Below, one piece after another: positions 49,001 to 58,916 of a stretch of 64,000 bases of DNA. This stretch comes from Cavia porcellus. Its lineage: Eukaryota; Chordata; Mammalia; Rodentia; Caviidae. Position numbers and translations under genes: made by a program. Each line of letters starts with the position of its first letter. Positions within the stretch are counted from its first letter, which is position 1. The stretch lies in contig NW_026947500.1 in NCBI RefSeq assembly GCF_034190915.1, positions 22,876,501 through 22,940,500 of the forward strand. The letters are read 5' to 3'. Below the pieces are notes generated by a model. It did not search any database. It had not been told where the DNA came from and was given only the letters and a program-made list of their open reading frames with translations.

Positions 49001-51921
49001 GTCTGTGGGAGGCAGAGGCAGGAGGATCACTTGACTCCAGGAGTTCAAGACCGCCTTGGGCATCATAGCAGGACCCCAACTCAAAAACACAAGGTTGTTG
49101 GGGGATAGATAGCTCAGTTGTAGGACCTTTGCCTAGCATGTGTGAAGCCCTGGGTTCAATGTCCAGCACCACCACAACCGCTAAAGTAAGGGAATCATCC
49201 TCGGCCTCAGCCTTAGACAGGTGAAGTCTCAGGGTCAGCTTTGAGATGGTCCGAGTTGCTCAGGCTGGGTTTAAACTTCCAGTCCTCCTGCCTCCGCCTC
49301 CCAAGGTTTAAAAGTGTATATACCACCATGCCTGACTGTGGGAGGTCCTTTCTAGACTACCTGCCCCTCACTTGTCTCTGAAATCTGAGTGCAACTTCAC
49401 CCTTAGCACTGGACCAACACTGAATTTTTGCTAAAGTTGCCATTGACTTCTATAAACTTAAATCCAGTGGTTAGTTTTGACTCCTTCACTTTTTGATCTG
49501 GTAGTAACATCAGATCCGTCCCTCATTTTGTATCATACTGTTTTCGGTCTCCCCCTTTTTAGAGTGTTACTATCTTTGGGTCAGAATGTTTGCGTTGTGA
49601 TCTTCTTTGGTGAAGAATAAGTACTGGTTTTTTGTTTGTTTGGTGCCGGGGATCGAACTCAAGACCTTGTACTCACCAGGCAGGCACTTAACGCCATTGA
49701 GCTAAATCCCCAGCCCTGGCACTGTTTATATACTGGTAGGTGTCCCCCAATTCACAGCTCTCAATAGGGGTTTTTTTGTTTTGTTTTGTTTTTTCTCAGT
49801 ATGTTTTGTGTGACTGTATATTAGCTTTCCAGAAGAACAAAATACCTGACACTCACAATTTAAAGGAGATACTTATAGGTTCGGGAGTTCTGTCCCACTG
49901 GATCCAAGCCAAAAACCTTCTAACCTCATCCCCACACTAGTCCATACTCAAGATTCTCCATAGTAAGTTGAGGGCTCACTCTCTTGTCTTTAACCAATTT
50001 TTTGGGAACCAGGAATCAAACTCGAAACCCTGTGCTTGCCAGGCAGGTGCTTGTCACCTCGGCCCTCTCATTGCTGCTTGCATCCAGCTTGTAAGTGGTC
50101 TCAGGTTTGCCTGCTGTGCTATACTGTCACAGCCAACAATGTCCTTGCTGAAAATACAGGTCAGATGGTTGCTGCTCTGCTCACAGCCTTCCCAGTGGCT
50201 GCTGTCAGACTTCAGATAAGAGCTGGAGTCCTGGGCATGAGTGATCTTCCTGCCAGGTGATTTTCCCCTGACCTCTCATCACGCCACAGCACACACACCT
50301 GCACAGGTGGCAGCACCCGTGCTACTCCTGCCATCAGAGGTGCTGTTCCATACTTCTTCCTCCACATCTCTGCACCCTGTGTGCCTGCCCTAATGCGTTT
50401 CTTGACATTGCACCTGGCCATATAGAACCTGCTACATCTTCTGTTTGCTGGTATTTATTGGCTCTCGCCACTGAGATGTAAACTCCAAGGAAGCAACAGC
50501 ATACTCCTCCCCATCCCTGCTGGCACCCTGGCAGAGAGCGGCAGCATGGGCACGTCATGCTTGTTGATGAGTTATATGCTGAATTCATGAATAGAGTGGA
50601 GTTCAGTCTCTCTTCCCTCAAGTAAGACCACCTTACCTGAACAGAACATGTAAGTCCCTGAATTGTACAGCCTAATGATGGTGGCCACTGAGTCATTTTT
50701 AAGAAACTTTTTTTCTTTTTTTTTTTGTCTTTTTCATTTTTATTGGTACCAGGGATCGAACTCACAACTGCCTGCTTGTAAGGCAGGTGCTTACACCACT
50801 GAGCTAAATCCCCAGCCCCTGCCACTGAGTCATTTTAAATTCCAGCAAACTGGTACTCATCTCTGCTGTTTTTTTTCCTGCCACCTTTTAAATAACTGTT
50901 CTCTTAAAGACTAGAGGCAGCAGCTGTTTACTCACGCATGTGTTGGCCTGCAACGTGCGCTGCTTTTCCTCCTTTTATTTGGCCCAAACTCACCTGCAGT
51001 CTATTTCTTTTCTGACCTTTAGTAAAAGTTTGCTACTGTTAAATGAATAAGCTAGAAAAACAAAATTCAATACAGATATCTGCCATTTCCTACCTCTGCC
51101 TTATAGCAGTGTGACTTTTCCATGGACCCACATTCTAGGGGGCATTTTCGAGGCTGTCCAGTGGCCCTAAATGCCTTTCCCTGTCTTGCAGTCTACCTTT
51201 GACATGTTGAACAGCTTCTCCGTACTGCTAAGATGGGCCCTGGACCCTTGTGGCATGGGTGGTGACTGCAGGAGACAGGGCCTGGTCAGAGTCACAGAGC
51301 AGGGCTGGAGCACTAACCTGACCCCCATTCAGTGCTCTGCTCCACTCTGCAGATCCCTCGTGCACTTTGTAGTCACAAAACCATGTCTTAGCCTGGTTCA
51401 TGTAGGCAGAACCCCTTAGGCCAGGCTGCCCAGCAAGTTATATGTGAAATGATGCTGCTGAAGGTAAGAGTGGGGAAGAGGTGGCTGCAGCGCTGTCCCT
51501 GTCCTAGGTCTAGGGGAGGAAGGCTTCATATTGACATGTGGCGGTGCCATTGCCTACAAGGTTGTGAAGCTGGCGTCTTTCTGCTGGAACCAGGCACTGG
51601 GCTGAAGAAAGCAGGAATGCCCTGGAGTGTGGGTGTGGTTTGCAGAGCCATTGAGGTGCTCTTGGGCTCTGAAGGGCCCTAACTCTGCTCTCCTCCCACC
51701 CCTGCCCAGCTCCCCCTTCGGGGCTTCGCGGGACACTGGATCTCCAGGTTATCCGTGTGCGGATGGAGGAGCCCCCAGCCGTCAGTCTCTTGCAAGATTG
51801 GTCCAAGCACCCACAGGGCATCAAGGGAGTGGGTGCAGGTGATACCCCAAAGTGGCCCACAGTTCTGTCAGAATCCAGCACCACTCTCGGGGGGCAGCCA
51901 GAGGCAGGCAATGGGCTTTAA
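39940..51921 (+). CDS. SPINDOC: SPINDOC (C11orf84), spindlin interactor, complete six-exon CDS
   Basis: join(39940..40066, 44197..44526, 44609..44758, 44891..45034, 45216..45416, 51710..51921), 1164 nt, 387 residues. Human is about 381. All introns are GT-AG and phase 1. The start has a good context (accATGg) and opens MALRAEGAALDCFEVTLKCEEGED. Residues 91-114 form the C-X2-C-X14-H-X4-H finger (C91, C94, H109, H114), followed by LDLSPSEKSNILEAWSEG. Residues 228-239 (VRKKRGRHMTKN) form a basic AT-hook-like patch, then an Asp-Pro run (241-250). The conserved AEVRHFTDGSFPPGFVLQLFSHTQL is in exon 5 and LDLQVIRVRMEEPPAVSLLQDW in exon 6. Family knowledge: a nuclear protein that binds spindlin-1, modulates its reading of methylated histone H3 and its target-gene activation, and supports PARP1-dependent DNA-damage signalling. 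Nothing indicates a pseudogene. Confidence 0.97.
40142..40155 (-). promoter_or_regulatory. CTCF-like motif just inside SPINDOC intron 1
   Basis: The minus strand reads GCAGCAGGGGGCGC, a common CTCF-site form. It has one mismatch in the first half of the core and a perfect AGGGGGCGC half. It points left, toward the forward motif at 3478. Confidence 0.55.
40681..42051 (+). other. SPINDOC: SPINDOC intron 1, left part
   Basis: Unique sequence to about 41290, then an old interspersed repeat to about 41880 ('tcattcattcaaccagtgtt', 'caagtgcaaaagtcctaagg', 'agttgagatgtcttttatag'). The same family appears at about 62960-63310. Confidence 0.5.
42052..42365 (+). mobile_element. Old ID then long-form B1
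   Basis: ID-like 42052-42133 and B1 42230-42365, both in sense direction within SPINDOC intron 1. Confidence 0.72.
42370..42900. mobile_element. Endogenous-retrovirus LTR-like element, copy A
   Basis: Related by eye to 59385-60265. Both share 'aagcttctccaggagaa', 'ctcagg-tgg' and a 'gttaagttgaccaycag'-like end. No coding content. Confidence 0.5.
42901..43778 (+). other. SPINDOC: SPINDOC intron 1, right part
   Basis: Unique sequence with one old ID at 43136-43217. The 154-codon antisense frame at 42981-43445 is unrecognised. Confidence 0.5.
43779..44061. mobile_element. B1 fragment and two antisense IDs just upstream of exon 2
   Basis: B1 left half 43779-43842 (plus); older ID 43841-43924 (minus); young ID 43958-44061 (minus) with 'gaagtcct' on both sides. 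The last ends only 135 bp before the exon 2 acceptor. Confidence 0.85.
44197..44526 (+). CDS. SPINDOC: SPINDOC exon 2 (zinc finger)
   Basis: Acceptor cttgctctgcag, donor gtaatc. It encodes VTQQEKTPLPRPSLLEAG, the SWEQEFLV segment, the single finger and the following helix, ending AEQPSPLAS. Confidence 0.96.
44609..44758 (+). CDS. SPINDOC: SPINDOC exon 3
   Basis: Acceptor ttttgccctctcag, donor gtcagt. A Pro/Asn-rich start leads into the highly conserved MPAEIVVLLDSEDNPSLPKR and RPRGLRPLELP. The VVLLDSED core resembles a SUMO-interacting motif (hydrophobic patch plus acidic residues); that is inference. Confidence 0.95.
44891..45034 (+). CDS. SPINDOC: SPINDOC exon 4 (basic patch, Asp-Pro run)
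   Basis: Acceptor tttcttcacag, donor gtgagg. It encodes NKKPRGQRWKEP, VRKKRGRHMTKN and a (DP)5 run made of GACCCT-like hexamers that reaches the donor. Confidence 0.95.
45216..45416 (+). CDS. SPINDOC: SPINDOC exon 5
   Basis: Acceptor ctgccttttcag, donor gtgagc. It encodes the conserved DSSTETFAAPAEVRHFTDGS block and ends ESLSP. Without splicing the frame would stay open for 41 more codons into intron 5. Confidence 0.95.
45889..46204 (+). mobile_element. B1-then-ID composite and a separate ID
   Basis: B1 45889-45990 with ID part to 46065; GGTAAGC-type ID 46120-46204 with 'tttaacag' / 'cttaacag' flanks. Confidence 0.8.
46596..46684 (-). mobile_element. ID-like SINE, old
   Basis: 'ggggattgaacccagggcct' and 'gctaggtaagcaa' recognisable. 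Confidence 0.65.
47408..47497 (-). mobile_element. ID SINE, young
   Basis: Antisense, flanked by 'gtctactggtttc' and 'gtctgctggtttc'. The tail is shortened. Confidence 0.93.
47593..47682 (+). mobile_element. ID SINE with perfect 16-bp target duplication
   Basis: 'acagaagagaatccct' at 47577-47592 recurs at 47683-47698. Confidence 0.95.
47905..48070 (+). mobile_element. Degenerate B1-then-ID composite
   Basis: B1 traces ('gaaactaaggcaggaagatt') then ID traces ('ccctggattcagtccttag'). Confidence 0.5.
48980..49180 (+). mobile_element. B1-then-ID composite, best preserved example
   Basis: B1 part 48980-49092 and full ID part 49093-49180 ('agatagctcagttgtaggac', 'ccctgggttcaatgtccagc'). Confidence 0.82.
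49240..49338 (-). mobile_element. B1 SINE, partial
   Basis: Antisense with 'cctcctgcctccgcctccca'. Confidence 0.7.
49629..49717 (-). mobile_element. ID SINE, older type
   Basis: Antisense, 'ggtgccggggatcgaactca', intact CAGCCC end. Confidence 0.88.
49806..49960 (-). mobile_element. MaLR-type LTR fragment (probable)
   Basis: 'acaaaatacctgacactcac' and 'aaaggagatacttataggtt' recall the antisense LTR start. Confidence 0.4.
49999..50068 (-). mobile_element. ID SINE, truncated
   Basis: The A-box half has been lost after 'ccaggcaggtgcttgt'. Confidence 0.7.
50701..50820 (-). mobile_element. ID SINE, young, with 16-bp target duplication
   Basis: 'gccactgagtcatttt' ends at about 50699 and begins again at 50821. 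Confidence 0.95.
51710..51921 (+). CDS. SPINDOC: SPINDOC exon 6 coding part and stop
   Basis: Acceptor cacccctgcccag. It encodes APPSGLRGTLDLQVIRVRM and WPTVLSESSTTLGGQPEAGN and ends GL-stop (TAA 51919-51921). Confidence 0.96.
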
Positions 51922-52405
51922 GTTCTTGCTTTCCTGGGGAGGGAGGAAGGAACATCCCCCTTTGGCTTGTAATGCGCGCAGATGCAGAGCTGCTGGCAGC
52001 CACCCTGTCAAGGCAGGGCGGAGGGGGGCCTAGTGAGACCTGAGGTGGTGGGGGCTGAGCTGAGGCTGCGGGGAAGGGCACTGGGCCTGTGGAGAACACC
52101 TACCCCATCTTTGGCTGACCATGCCTCTCTGACCCTCACTCCTCCACCCTGAGCTCCCCGCCATTCTCCCCGGCACAGTGCCTTACACAGAGGTGGTCAT
52201 GACGGGGTCTGAACTGAGTCCCACTACCTCGGGGGACGCCTCTCCTCCCCCACTTGTTCAGGCTCCTACACCAGGAGCCTCCATTACCTCTTCCCACTCC
52301 ATCTCTGCCGAGGGCTCCATTCACCTCCACGCTCCCTTTCACCGGTTTTCCTGTTGTATATATTGCCTTTGTTGACAATAAATTATTTTTTTTTATTAAG
52401 AGACT
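51922..52405 (+). other. SPINDOC: SPINDOC 3' UTR
   Basis: About 480 nt from stop to the expected cleavage site. GC-rich, with no SINE. Confidence 0.85.
52377..52382 (+). terminator. SPINDOC: SPINDOC polyadenylation signal
   Basis: Canonical AATAAA followed by a T-rich stretch and a GT-rich 'ccgtgtgggcc' about 30 nt downstream. Cleavage is expected near 52395-52405. Confidence 0.88.
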
Positions 52406-53410
52406 TCCGTGTGGGCCATCATTGTGGGAAGGCAGGGGCCTCCTGGATGCAGCTCAGGCAGGAGGGCTGCAGGATAGGCCTGCCTGGGAGCAGATGCACC
52501 CTGTCCTGAGGGTGCAGTAGTGAGCCACAGGGCAGGGCTTGCCTGGCCAGGCTTGGTGTCAGTCACATGGGTGCCCCTTGTCCCTTCCCCTCAGCCTCGC
52601 CCCAAAAAGAGGGGTCAAGAAACATTAAATCTTGTATCTTCTGACTTTGCCTGTGAGGACCTCTGCCCAACCCAGACCACCATGGGAGCCTGGGATGCTC
52701 ACACTCAGGAGCTTAGCATTGTTGGGCCCTTTGGTAAAGTGGAGATTCTTTCTCAGCCAACAAAGTAGAGGTGGCACGTGGGTGACAAATAGCTTTCCCT
52801 TCTCCAGTCTCACAGTCTCCCCAACCAAGCTTCCTGTCACCCTGACCTTGGCTTCATCCTACCCTGATCGTGGCCTGGTTCCTCCCACTGCCCAGACCCT
52901 GAGAGCCCATTTCAAGTCCGTGTGGAATTCCATGTGCCCTGAGCTAACCTGCCACAGGCCAAAGCCATGCGTGTTCTCTTCCTCATAAGGCCCTGTCTCT
53001 GCTGTGTTGTTAAGTAGCTGTTGCAGGCCTGGTGAGTGGGAGCAAGCACCTGCCACCCCTGAGAAGCAGGTGCACTGAGGGAGGGCCCAGGCTGGGAGGA
53101 CAGCTGTTCCCCAGAATGTTGACGTGAGCTGTCACACCAGTCAAGGAACGTCCAGGCCTAGCAGGGTCCACCATGTCCTCACCTGAGCTGGCCTCACTGG
53201 CAGGCAGCTGTTGGGACCTCACAGCTGAACAGGTTCTTGGGCACAGTCCTTTGACCCCAAGTGACCCACTCAGGAGTCCAAAAATGAATAGGGACAGAGG
53301 TATGGAGAAAAAGCAGTGTCAGGGCCAGGGCCCAGGGAACTTGCGAGTCCACCACCGTTGTGTAGATTGACAAAACTTGTGCACTGCCTCGTCAGAAAGG
53401 AGGTGCTTGG
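52406..53410. other. Unique sequence downstream of SPINDOC
   Basis: About 1 kb without SINEs. No exon or family recognised. Confidence 0.5.
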
Positions 53411-53518
53411 GGGCTGGGGATTTAGCTCAGCAGCATAAGTGCCTGCCTTAGAAGCAGGCAGTCATGAGTTCAATACCCGGTACTGATAAAAAGGAAAAAG
53501 ACAAAAAAAAAAAAAAAA
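53411..53518 (+). mobile_element. ID SINE, young
   Basis: Sense copy with gataaaaaggaaaaagac tail. The anticodon loop TTAGAA differs from the usual TTGCAA. Confidence 0.93.
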
Positions 53519-53739
53519 AGGGGTGCTGAGAGCCAGGCTCTGAACACACCAGTGCTAATCACTGCAGATCTGTGTCCTTTCAGTGATGTGATTGTGTTTA
53601 TATCGGTGACAGTGTGCTTTTAGGACAAGATGGCTGTGTCACCGGGTGTTTGCACTTGAGGAAAGTGTTTCTAAAACTTGTGAAAAACTGTGATGCCAAA
53701 TGCACATTTGCTGCTACTCCAGTTCATGGCTTGGCCTCC

Positions 53740-53840
53740 TAGACTGTGAGCTCCTCCTGGGCGGGGACCAGGCAGCATTGACTTTGTTTTCCTGATGTGT
53801 AGAACCTGGCACATAGTAGGTGCTCAATAAATACTCTGTT
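53740..53840 (+). mobile_element. L2 LINE 3' end
   Basis: 'actgtgagctcctcctgggc' and 'cacatagtaggtgctcaata' are the characteristic L2 3' terminus. Confidence 0.8.
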
Positions 53841-54706
53841 GGTGCATATTCCTGTGTGACATTCTTGTGAAAGTGGATCCCAGGAGTGTGGTTCCCTGCA
53901 TCAGGGAGTTGCCACATAGCTGATTCCCTGATTTTGGCCCCACGTCCTCATGAGCTGGAATCTGTCCAGCCTTGCCCAGTGTGCTGAAGACTGCAATTGT
54001 GTTATCACAAGCTGCCTGTAAGCACTTCAGGATACTTGGGAGAAATGGAGAGGGACTGAGGTCATGACTTCAGTCCAGAGTGTGGGAGGACAGCTGGATG
54101 GAGGTGACAGGTTGCCTGCAACCCCCTTGCTTTTCACCTTGGGTTTGTGGGGTTCCCCCAACTCCAGCCCTGCCATCCTGGGGGAAGTGCCCATCCAAAT
54201 AAAAGTGGATGGGCAGGACTGGTGGTGGTGGTGACCTGCTCCAGGTGTGGTGCTGAGGCCCGGCCAGGTTGGAGGTGGGCGTTTTGGAGACCTAAAGGAA
54301 ATGGGTTTTTCATCACCAGATGCTTCTCCCCCTACTAGCAGTGAAGTATCCAACAATTCAGTTCTGACAGTAAATATCAGGAGTTCTTGCAGACCCCACC
54401 CTCAGGGCTTATCACCTCAGACAGCAATTGGAAATCCAGTCTGTCACACCTGTACCCAACCAACCGGAAGTTGAAGGTTCCCACCATGCCTTCCTGGCTT
54501 TGTAATTTTCTGTACCAGTTCACAAAAGTCAGGGAAACAGTTACTTAATTTTACTGACTTACCAAGTCTGTGACAAAGGATACAGGTGACTGGTATGGAA
54601 AGGTCCCACACCCAGGACCAGGGGTGTCTATCCTAGGGAATTAGGCTGTGCTGCCTTCCAGACACGTGGATTCTTTCCCTAACCTGATGGTCTCTGACTC
54701 CCATAG
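53841..54706. other. Unique intergenic sequence
   Basis: No supported gene. A (ggt)n-like patch lies near 54220. It leads into the exon-like segment at 54707. Confidence 0.45.
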
Positions 54707-54811
54707 CTGAATGGTCTTACCGACGCTTCAGTAGGCCCATCTCCCATCTCCAGTCAGAGGTGGAGCTGAACTGTTGGCCAGCACCCTCCAAGAGTTACTT
54801 TGTGAACACAG
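54707..54811 (+). other. Exon-like segment, phase-compatible with SPINDOC exon 5
   Basis: 105 nt bounded by a branch-point-like cctaacctgatgg, a pyrimidine tract, ccatag, and a gtatgg donor. With the G left by SPINDOC exon 5 it reads AEWSYRRFSRPISHLQSEVE and on to NCWPAPSKSYFVNT without a stop; the other two frames close. Phase 1 on both sides, like every SPINDOC intron. If the donor is not used the frame ends seven codons later. Not a recognised repeat. Confidence 0.4.
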
Positions 54812-54848
54812 GTATGGGGTGGAAAGGATCATAGTGTAAGCAGCAAAG

Positions 54849-54946
54849 GCATGGCTGGAGGTATAGCTCAGTGGCATAAGCGCCTGGCGAGTGCAAGGTG
54901 GTGAATTCAGTCCCTGGCACCAAAAAAAAAAAAAAAAAAAAAAAAA
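54849..54946 (+). mobile_element. ID SINE with 26-A tail
   Basis: Older type with a shortened anticodon arm (gcctggcgagtgcaagg). Confidence 0.85.
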
Positions 54947-55099
54947 GCCTACAGCAGAAATGGCTGCTATAAATAGCAAAAGGTGCTTTCTTTTACAGTA
55001 TGCACACATGCCCAACTCAAGATTCAAGATACTCTTGTTCCATGCACTCAGGACTCTTAGGAGCTGTTGTCCCAGAAGCCAAGGATAGAGACGAAACAG

Positions 55100-55600
55100 A
55101 TTGTAATGCCTATAATCCCAAAGCTCTAGAAGGCTGAAGCAGAAGGATTACAAGTTTGAGCCCAGTCTTAGCAATTTAGATGCTGTCTCAAAATAATAAA
55201 AATTTTTGATGGCACACTCCTGTAATCTCAGCCTTCCAGAGGCTGAGGCAGGAAAATCATTGCAAGTTCAAGACCAACTTGGGTTACAGAGTGAGCCCAA
55301 GGCCAATCTATACTGCATAGCAAGATCCTGTCTCCAAAAAAAAAAAAAAAAAAAAAGACAAAATTCTTTTTAGAAGTTTGGTATGGTAACACATGTTTAT
55401 ATATCCCAGCACGGCAGAGGCTGAGGCAGGAGGATCACCATGAGTTCAAGACCAGCCCGAGCTGCACTGTGAGTACACAGCCAGCCTGAACTACCTAGTG
55501 AGACCCTGTCTCAAAAAGACAAAAGAGGGGGGGTGGGCGGGGGTCAATGGTGATGCAGCTCAATGTGAAGTTCAGTTCCCTGTATGAGCGTGATACTAGT
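55100..55600 (+). mobile_element. Run of three B1s and an ID-like tail
   Basis: B1 55100-55206, B1 55207-55359, B1 55375-55526, then a decayed ID-like part to about 55600, all sense. The last B1 plus ID follows the composite order. Confidence 0.78.
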
Positions 55601-55869
55601 GGGAGAAGGAGAAAGGAAAGAAAGAGGAAAAGGGAAGAGTGAACTCCAGTACTTCAGAGGGGGGCTGGGAAGAGAGCTGGGACCCTTGGCAGCCCCCCAG
55701 GATGTGACTTGAACCCTGAATCTGCTGTTCCTGAACTGATCCTCCAGCCTGAGCTGGTTGCTCCTCCTTTGGGAGTTGTCCAGGGCAGAGTTACCTTCGC
55801 TTCCCCTCCCTTTGCCTAGCATTCTAAATTCTTAAAGCCACACCTAAATGATTAAGATGTTAACTGAAG
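55601..55869. other. Unique sequence
   Basis: GA-rich start, then unique DNA. Confidence 0.4.
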
Positions 55870-56150
55870 CCTAATTTGATATCACAAATTTATAATCCCA
55901 GCTACTTGAGAGGCTGAGGTAGGAGAAGAATTACAAATTCCAGATCAGCCTGTGTAATTTAATGAGACCTGTCTGAAAATAATTTTTTTTTTTTTTTTTT
56001 TTTTTTTGGTCTTTTTGAGACAGGGTCTCACTATGCAGTTCAGGCTAGCCTTGAGCTCACTTTGTAGCCCAGGCCGGTCTCGAACTCGCAAAGATCTTCC
56101 TGCCTCAGCCTCCTGAGTGCTGTAATTACAGGCGTGAGCCACCACACCTG
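55870..56150. mobile_element. B1 (plus) with a second B1 (minus) inserted at its tail
   Basis: Diverged sense B1 55870-55982. Well-preserved antisense long-form B1 55983-56150 with 'gaaaataa' on both sides. Confidence 0.85.
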
Positions 56151-56182
56151 GGGAAAATAAAAATTTTAAAAGTACTCCCTGG

Positions 56183-56325
56183 GGACTGGGGATTTAGCTC
56201 AGCGACATAAGCGCCTGCCTTGCAAGCAAGCAGTCGTGAGTTCCATCCCTGGTACTGATAAAAGGGAAAAAAAAAAAAAAAAAAAGTGCTCCCTGGATTT
56301 AGTCCCTGGTGCAGGAAAAAAAAAG
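56183..56325 (+). mobile_element. Young ID inserted into an older ID tail
   Basis: ID 56183-56284 flanked by 'agtactccctgg' (56171-56182) and 'agtgctccctgg' (56285-56296). The following 'atttagtccctggtgcagg' is a leftover of an older ID. Confidence 0.9.
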
Positions 56326-56428
56326 GTTAACTGCCAAATAATCTTTCTTCAGATTTACAAAACTCAGGACATCTGGTGTGCTTCAGATAACATCAGAATA
56401 GTCTTAATTTCTGTCACCTTAGTCTTTA

Positions 56429-56538
56429 TATATATATATATTTTTTTCTTTTTCCTTTTTATCAGTACCGGGGATCAAACTCATGACTGCCTGCTTGCAA
56501 GGCAGGTGCTTATGCCACTGAGCTAAATCCCCAGCCCA
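56429..56538 (-). mobile_element. ID SINE, young, beside a (TA)n run
   Basis: Flanked by 'gtcaccttagtcttta' and 'gttaccttagtcttta'. Confidence 0.93.
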
Positions 56539-57697
56539 TGTTACCTTAGTCTTTAATTCTGTCAGCTAACACAGAACATGCAAATTGCTATGATGTTTAA
56601 CTTGCAGAAAAATAATGTTTGTAACTAGCCCCAGGAGGTCAAAGTCAATTACATTGTTCTCCAAAGGGGAAGAAAACCCCCCCAAAACATTCTTAGCTGT
56701 CACCGTGTATCAGTTCCCTCTCTACAAAAGGCCTTTCCTTTCCGGGTACCTGAGCTCCCCAAGATGGTTTTGGGGGGAGGACACCAGCTCCCCCCATCTT
56801 GGCACCCTGGAATTAACCCGATTTTCTTCCCAGCAGCTCTCATCTTGGAGCACTGGGCTATTGAGTGGCACACAGACAGACTCAGGTCCGGTAACAGCCC
56901 CTCTGTGTGAATGCAGTGGTCACACACAGGTACTGCACACATGCACACACATCACGCACACACGGTGCATACTTGTGCACACTCCACACATAAGAGCTGG
57001 CCTCCAATGGGGTTCAGGCTATGTGGGGCCCTTGATACACTGTAAAGTCACAGCTGTCCTTAAGGTTGAGGTGTGTAGGAGGCTGAGAGGTTGGGACGGG
57101 ACAGAAGAGGGTCTCTGTGGGGTTGCTGCCGCTTGGTACCCCCTACCCCAACTAGAATCTTAGAACAAGGGACGTGCTCATCTCCTGGGGACCACAGAAG
57201 AGGGGAAGGGTTTCAGAGGCTCTGCAGCAGCCACCATGTGCTTTTTTTTTTTTTTAAAGCCAATCAAATTTAGCAGTGGGGGGGGGTGGTATACCAACTT
57301 TAGTGACACTAATGTTAATAAGTTCTGATAACCCACTGCCATTGGACCAGCCAGCCACCATATGCTTTGCCACCTCTTGGGACCAGGTGCCTCAGCCCAC
57401 AGTCTTCCCACTGCCAGATCTCCCTTAAAGGGCACGCTCTCATTCTGTGCACAAGTGTGCCAGCCAAGGAAAACAAGCAGCATCAGTGGCTCACATGTCT
57501 GGGAGGCAGAGGAGGCAGGAGCAGTAGACAATGAGGCGGCCACCCCACAAGGCTCAGATTCCACAAATACTAGTGAAGGATCCTAGAGGCTGGCTCTGTG
57601 CTAGGAACTACGGGACACGTACAAGACACTTATCCTTTTGGATTTGACCACTTGTGATTCCAAGGCCTTTGTTTAGCATGCTCATCCACCTAGGTAG
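56539..57697. other. Unique intergenic sequence
   Basis: About 1.16 kb without clear SINE. Includes the inverted CCAAGATGG/CCATCTTGG pair at 56759-56802 and a (CA)-rich patch near 56930-56990. The 182-codon plus frame at 56615-57163 is unrecognised. Confidence 0.45.
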
Positions 57698-58020
57698 ATA
57701 TATTAGTTGCTTGTTTGTCACTAGGACAAAGTACCCAACACACACAACTTCACAGAGGAGAGATTTATTTTGGCTCACAGTTTCAGGGAATGCAGTCCAT
57801 GGATGGTTGACTCCAAGAGAGAAATAGCCCAGAAAAATGGCAGGGTGGAGGAAAGAGGTTCACCACAGTGGGATGGAAGTAGCAGGAGGAGAGGAACAGG
57901 ACAAGAATAAACCCTTATACAAGCCAGCAGTGACTCACCCCTTTTGACCAGATCCCATTTCCAAATGTGAGGCTTTTGGAGGGTATTTTAGGTCTAAACC
58001 ATTATGAGGTGACTACCAGA
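57698..58020 (-). mobile_element. MaLR-type LTR, antisense
   Basis: 'aggacaaagtacccaacaca', 'gagatttattttggctcaca' and 'agatcccatttccaaatgtg' are in the typical reversed order. Confidence 0.7.
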
Positions 58021-58026
58021 GGGGGC

Positions 58027-58110
58027 TAGAGGGCTGAGGATTTAGCTCAGAGGCGTAAGCGCGTGCCTGGCAAGTGCAGGGTCCTGAGTTCAATTTTTGG
58101 TTCCAAAAAA
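58027..58110 (+). mobile_element. ID SINE, GGCAAGT type
   Basis: Sense, older subfamily, short A tail. Confidence 0.85.
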
Positions 58111-58916
58111 GGGGGACCAGAAGCAGATTTTACTGGCACAATCAGTTGGCACAGGGCACTTATACAAGATGGGGCTGAGAGGGCTTTTTCCAGAGACATT
58201 TAAGTATAGACCTCCACAAAAGGAGAAAAAGAGCCCTGCAGTTAAACAAGTCTAACAGGGAAAGGCCCTTTTGGGAAGAGGGAATAGGGACACTGTTCCC
58301 CCAGATTCACAGACACCAGCTGCAACCTGGACACCACTGTGAATCAGAATCTTCTGGCTGAGGACCTCAAGGAGGTGGTGGGGAGAGAGCTGAGTGTCCC
58401 TCCACAGATAAACTGCCTGCTTGCTCCGAGAGCCCCTACACAGGGTGCATGAAAACATCGTCTCTATATCGTGGCATTGTCTCTTCTGCCCATCACCTCC
58501 TCCTCTTGAAGCCAATGAGAGCCCTGGACACCAGCTGGTATCCACCTCCCCCTTGCCAGCTCCAAGTCTGAAGCTATAGCTGGCCCATCTTCCATGTCCA
58601 CTAAGTGGGAACTCCCTAGGGCCGGCCTCCTCTGTGCCTGCTGGGTCTGCAGCCTTCCTTGCAACCCTTTGCTTCTCCTTGGGAGCAGACTCAGAGTCAG
58701 CTCTTCTTGGAAACCTTCCTTGATGATCCCCCTCTCCTTGTGTTCCCATCGGCTCCTGACCATCTTCTTTGGATGTCCTCACCGCAGCCCTATTAAATAG
58801 GGCCCATTTCGCACACGGCCTGTCCCCAGCTGGCAGCCTGTTTCTCCATCCAAGAGGTCCAGCCTGCTCAGAGCCCTGCCCACGGACAGTAACCACGCAC
58901 AGGAGTGTAGATTGGT
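58111..58916. other. Unique sequence containing a long minus-strand open frame
   Basis: The minus frame 58935-58252 is open for 227 codons but shows no domain, signal peptide or splice context that I recognise. Text near 58340 ('aatcagaatcttctggctga') recalls an old repeat, which argues against coding. Confidence 0.4.

Larger units (their letters stand above)
45417..51709 (+). other. SPINDOC: SPINDOC intron 5 (6.3 kb)
   Basis: Contains SINEs listed separately and otherwise unique DNA. A short stretch at about 48360-48480 resembles an L2 end. No further exon was identified between exon 5 and exon 6. Confidence 0.7.
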
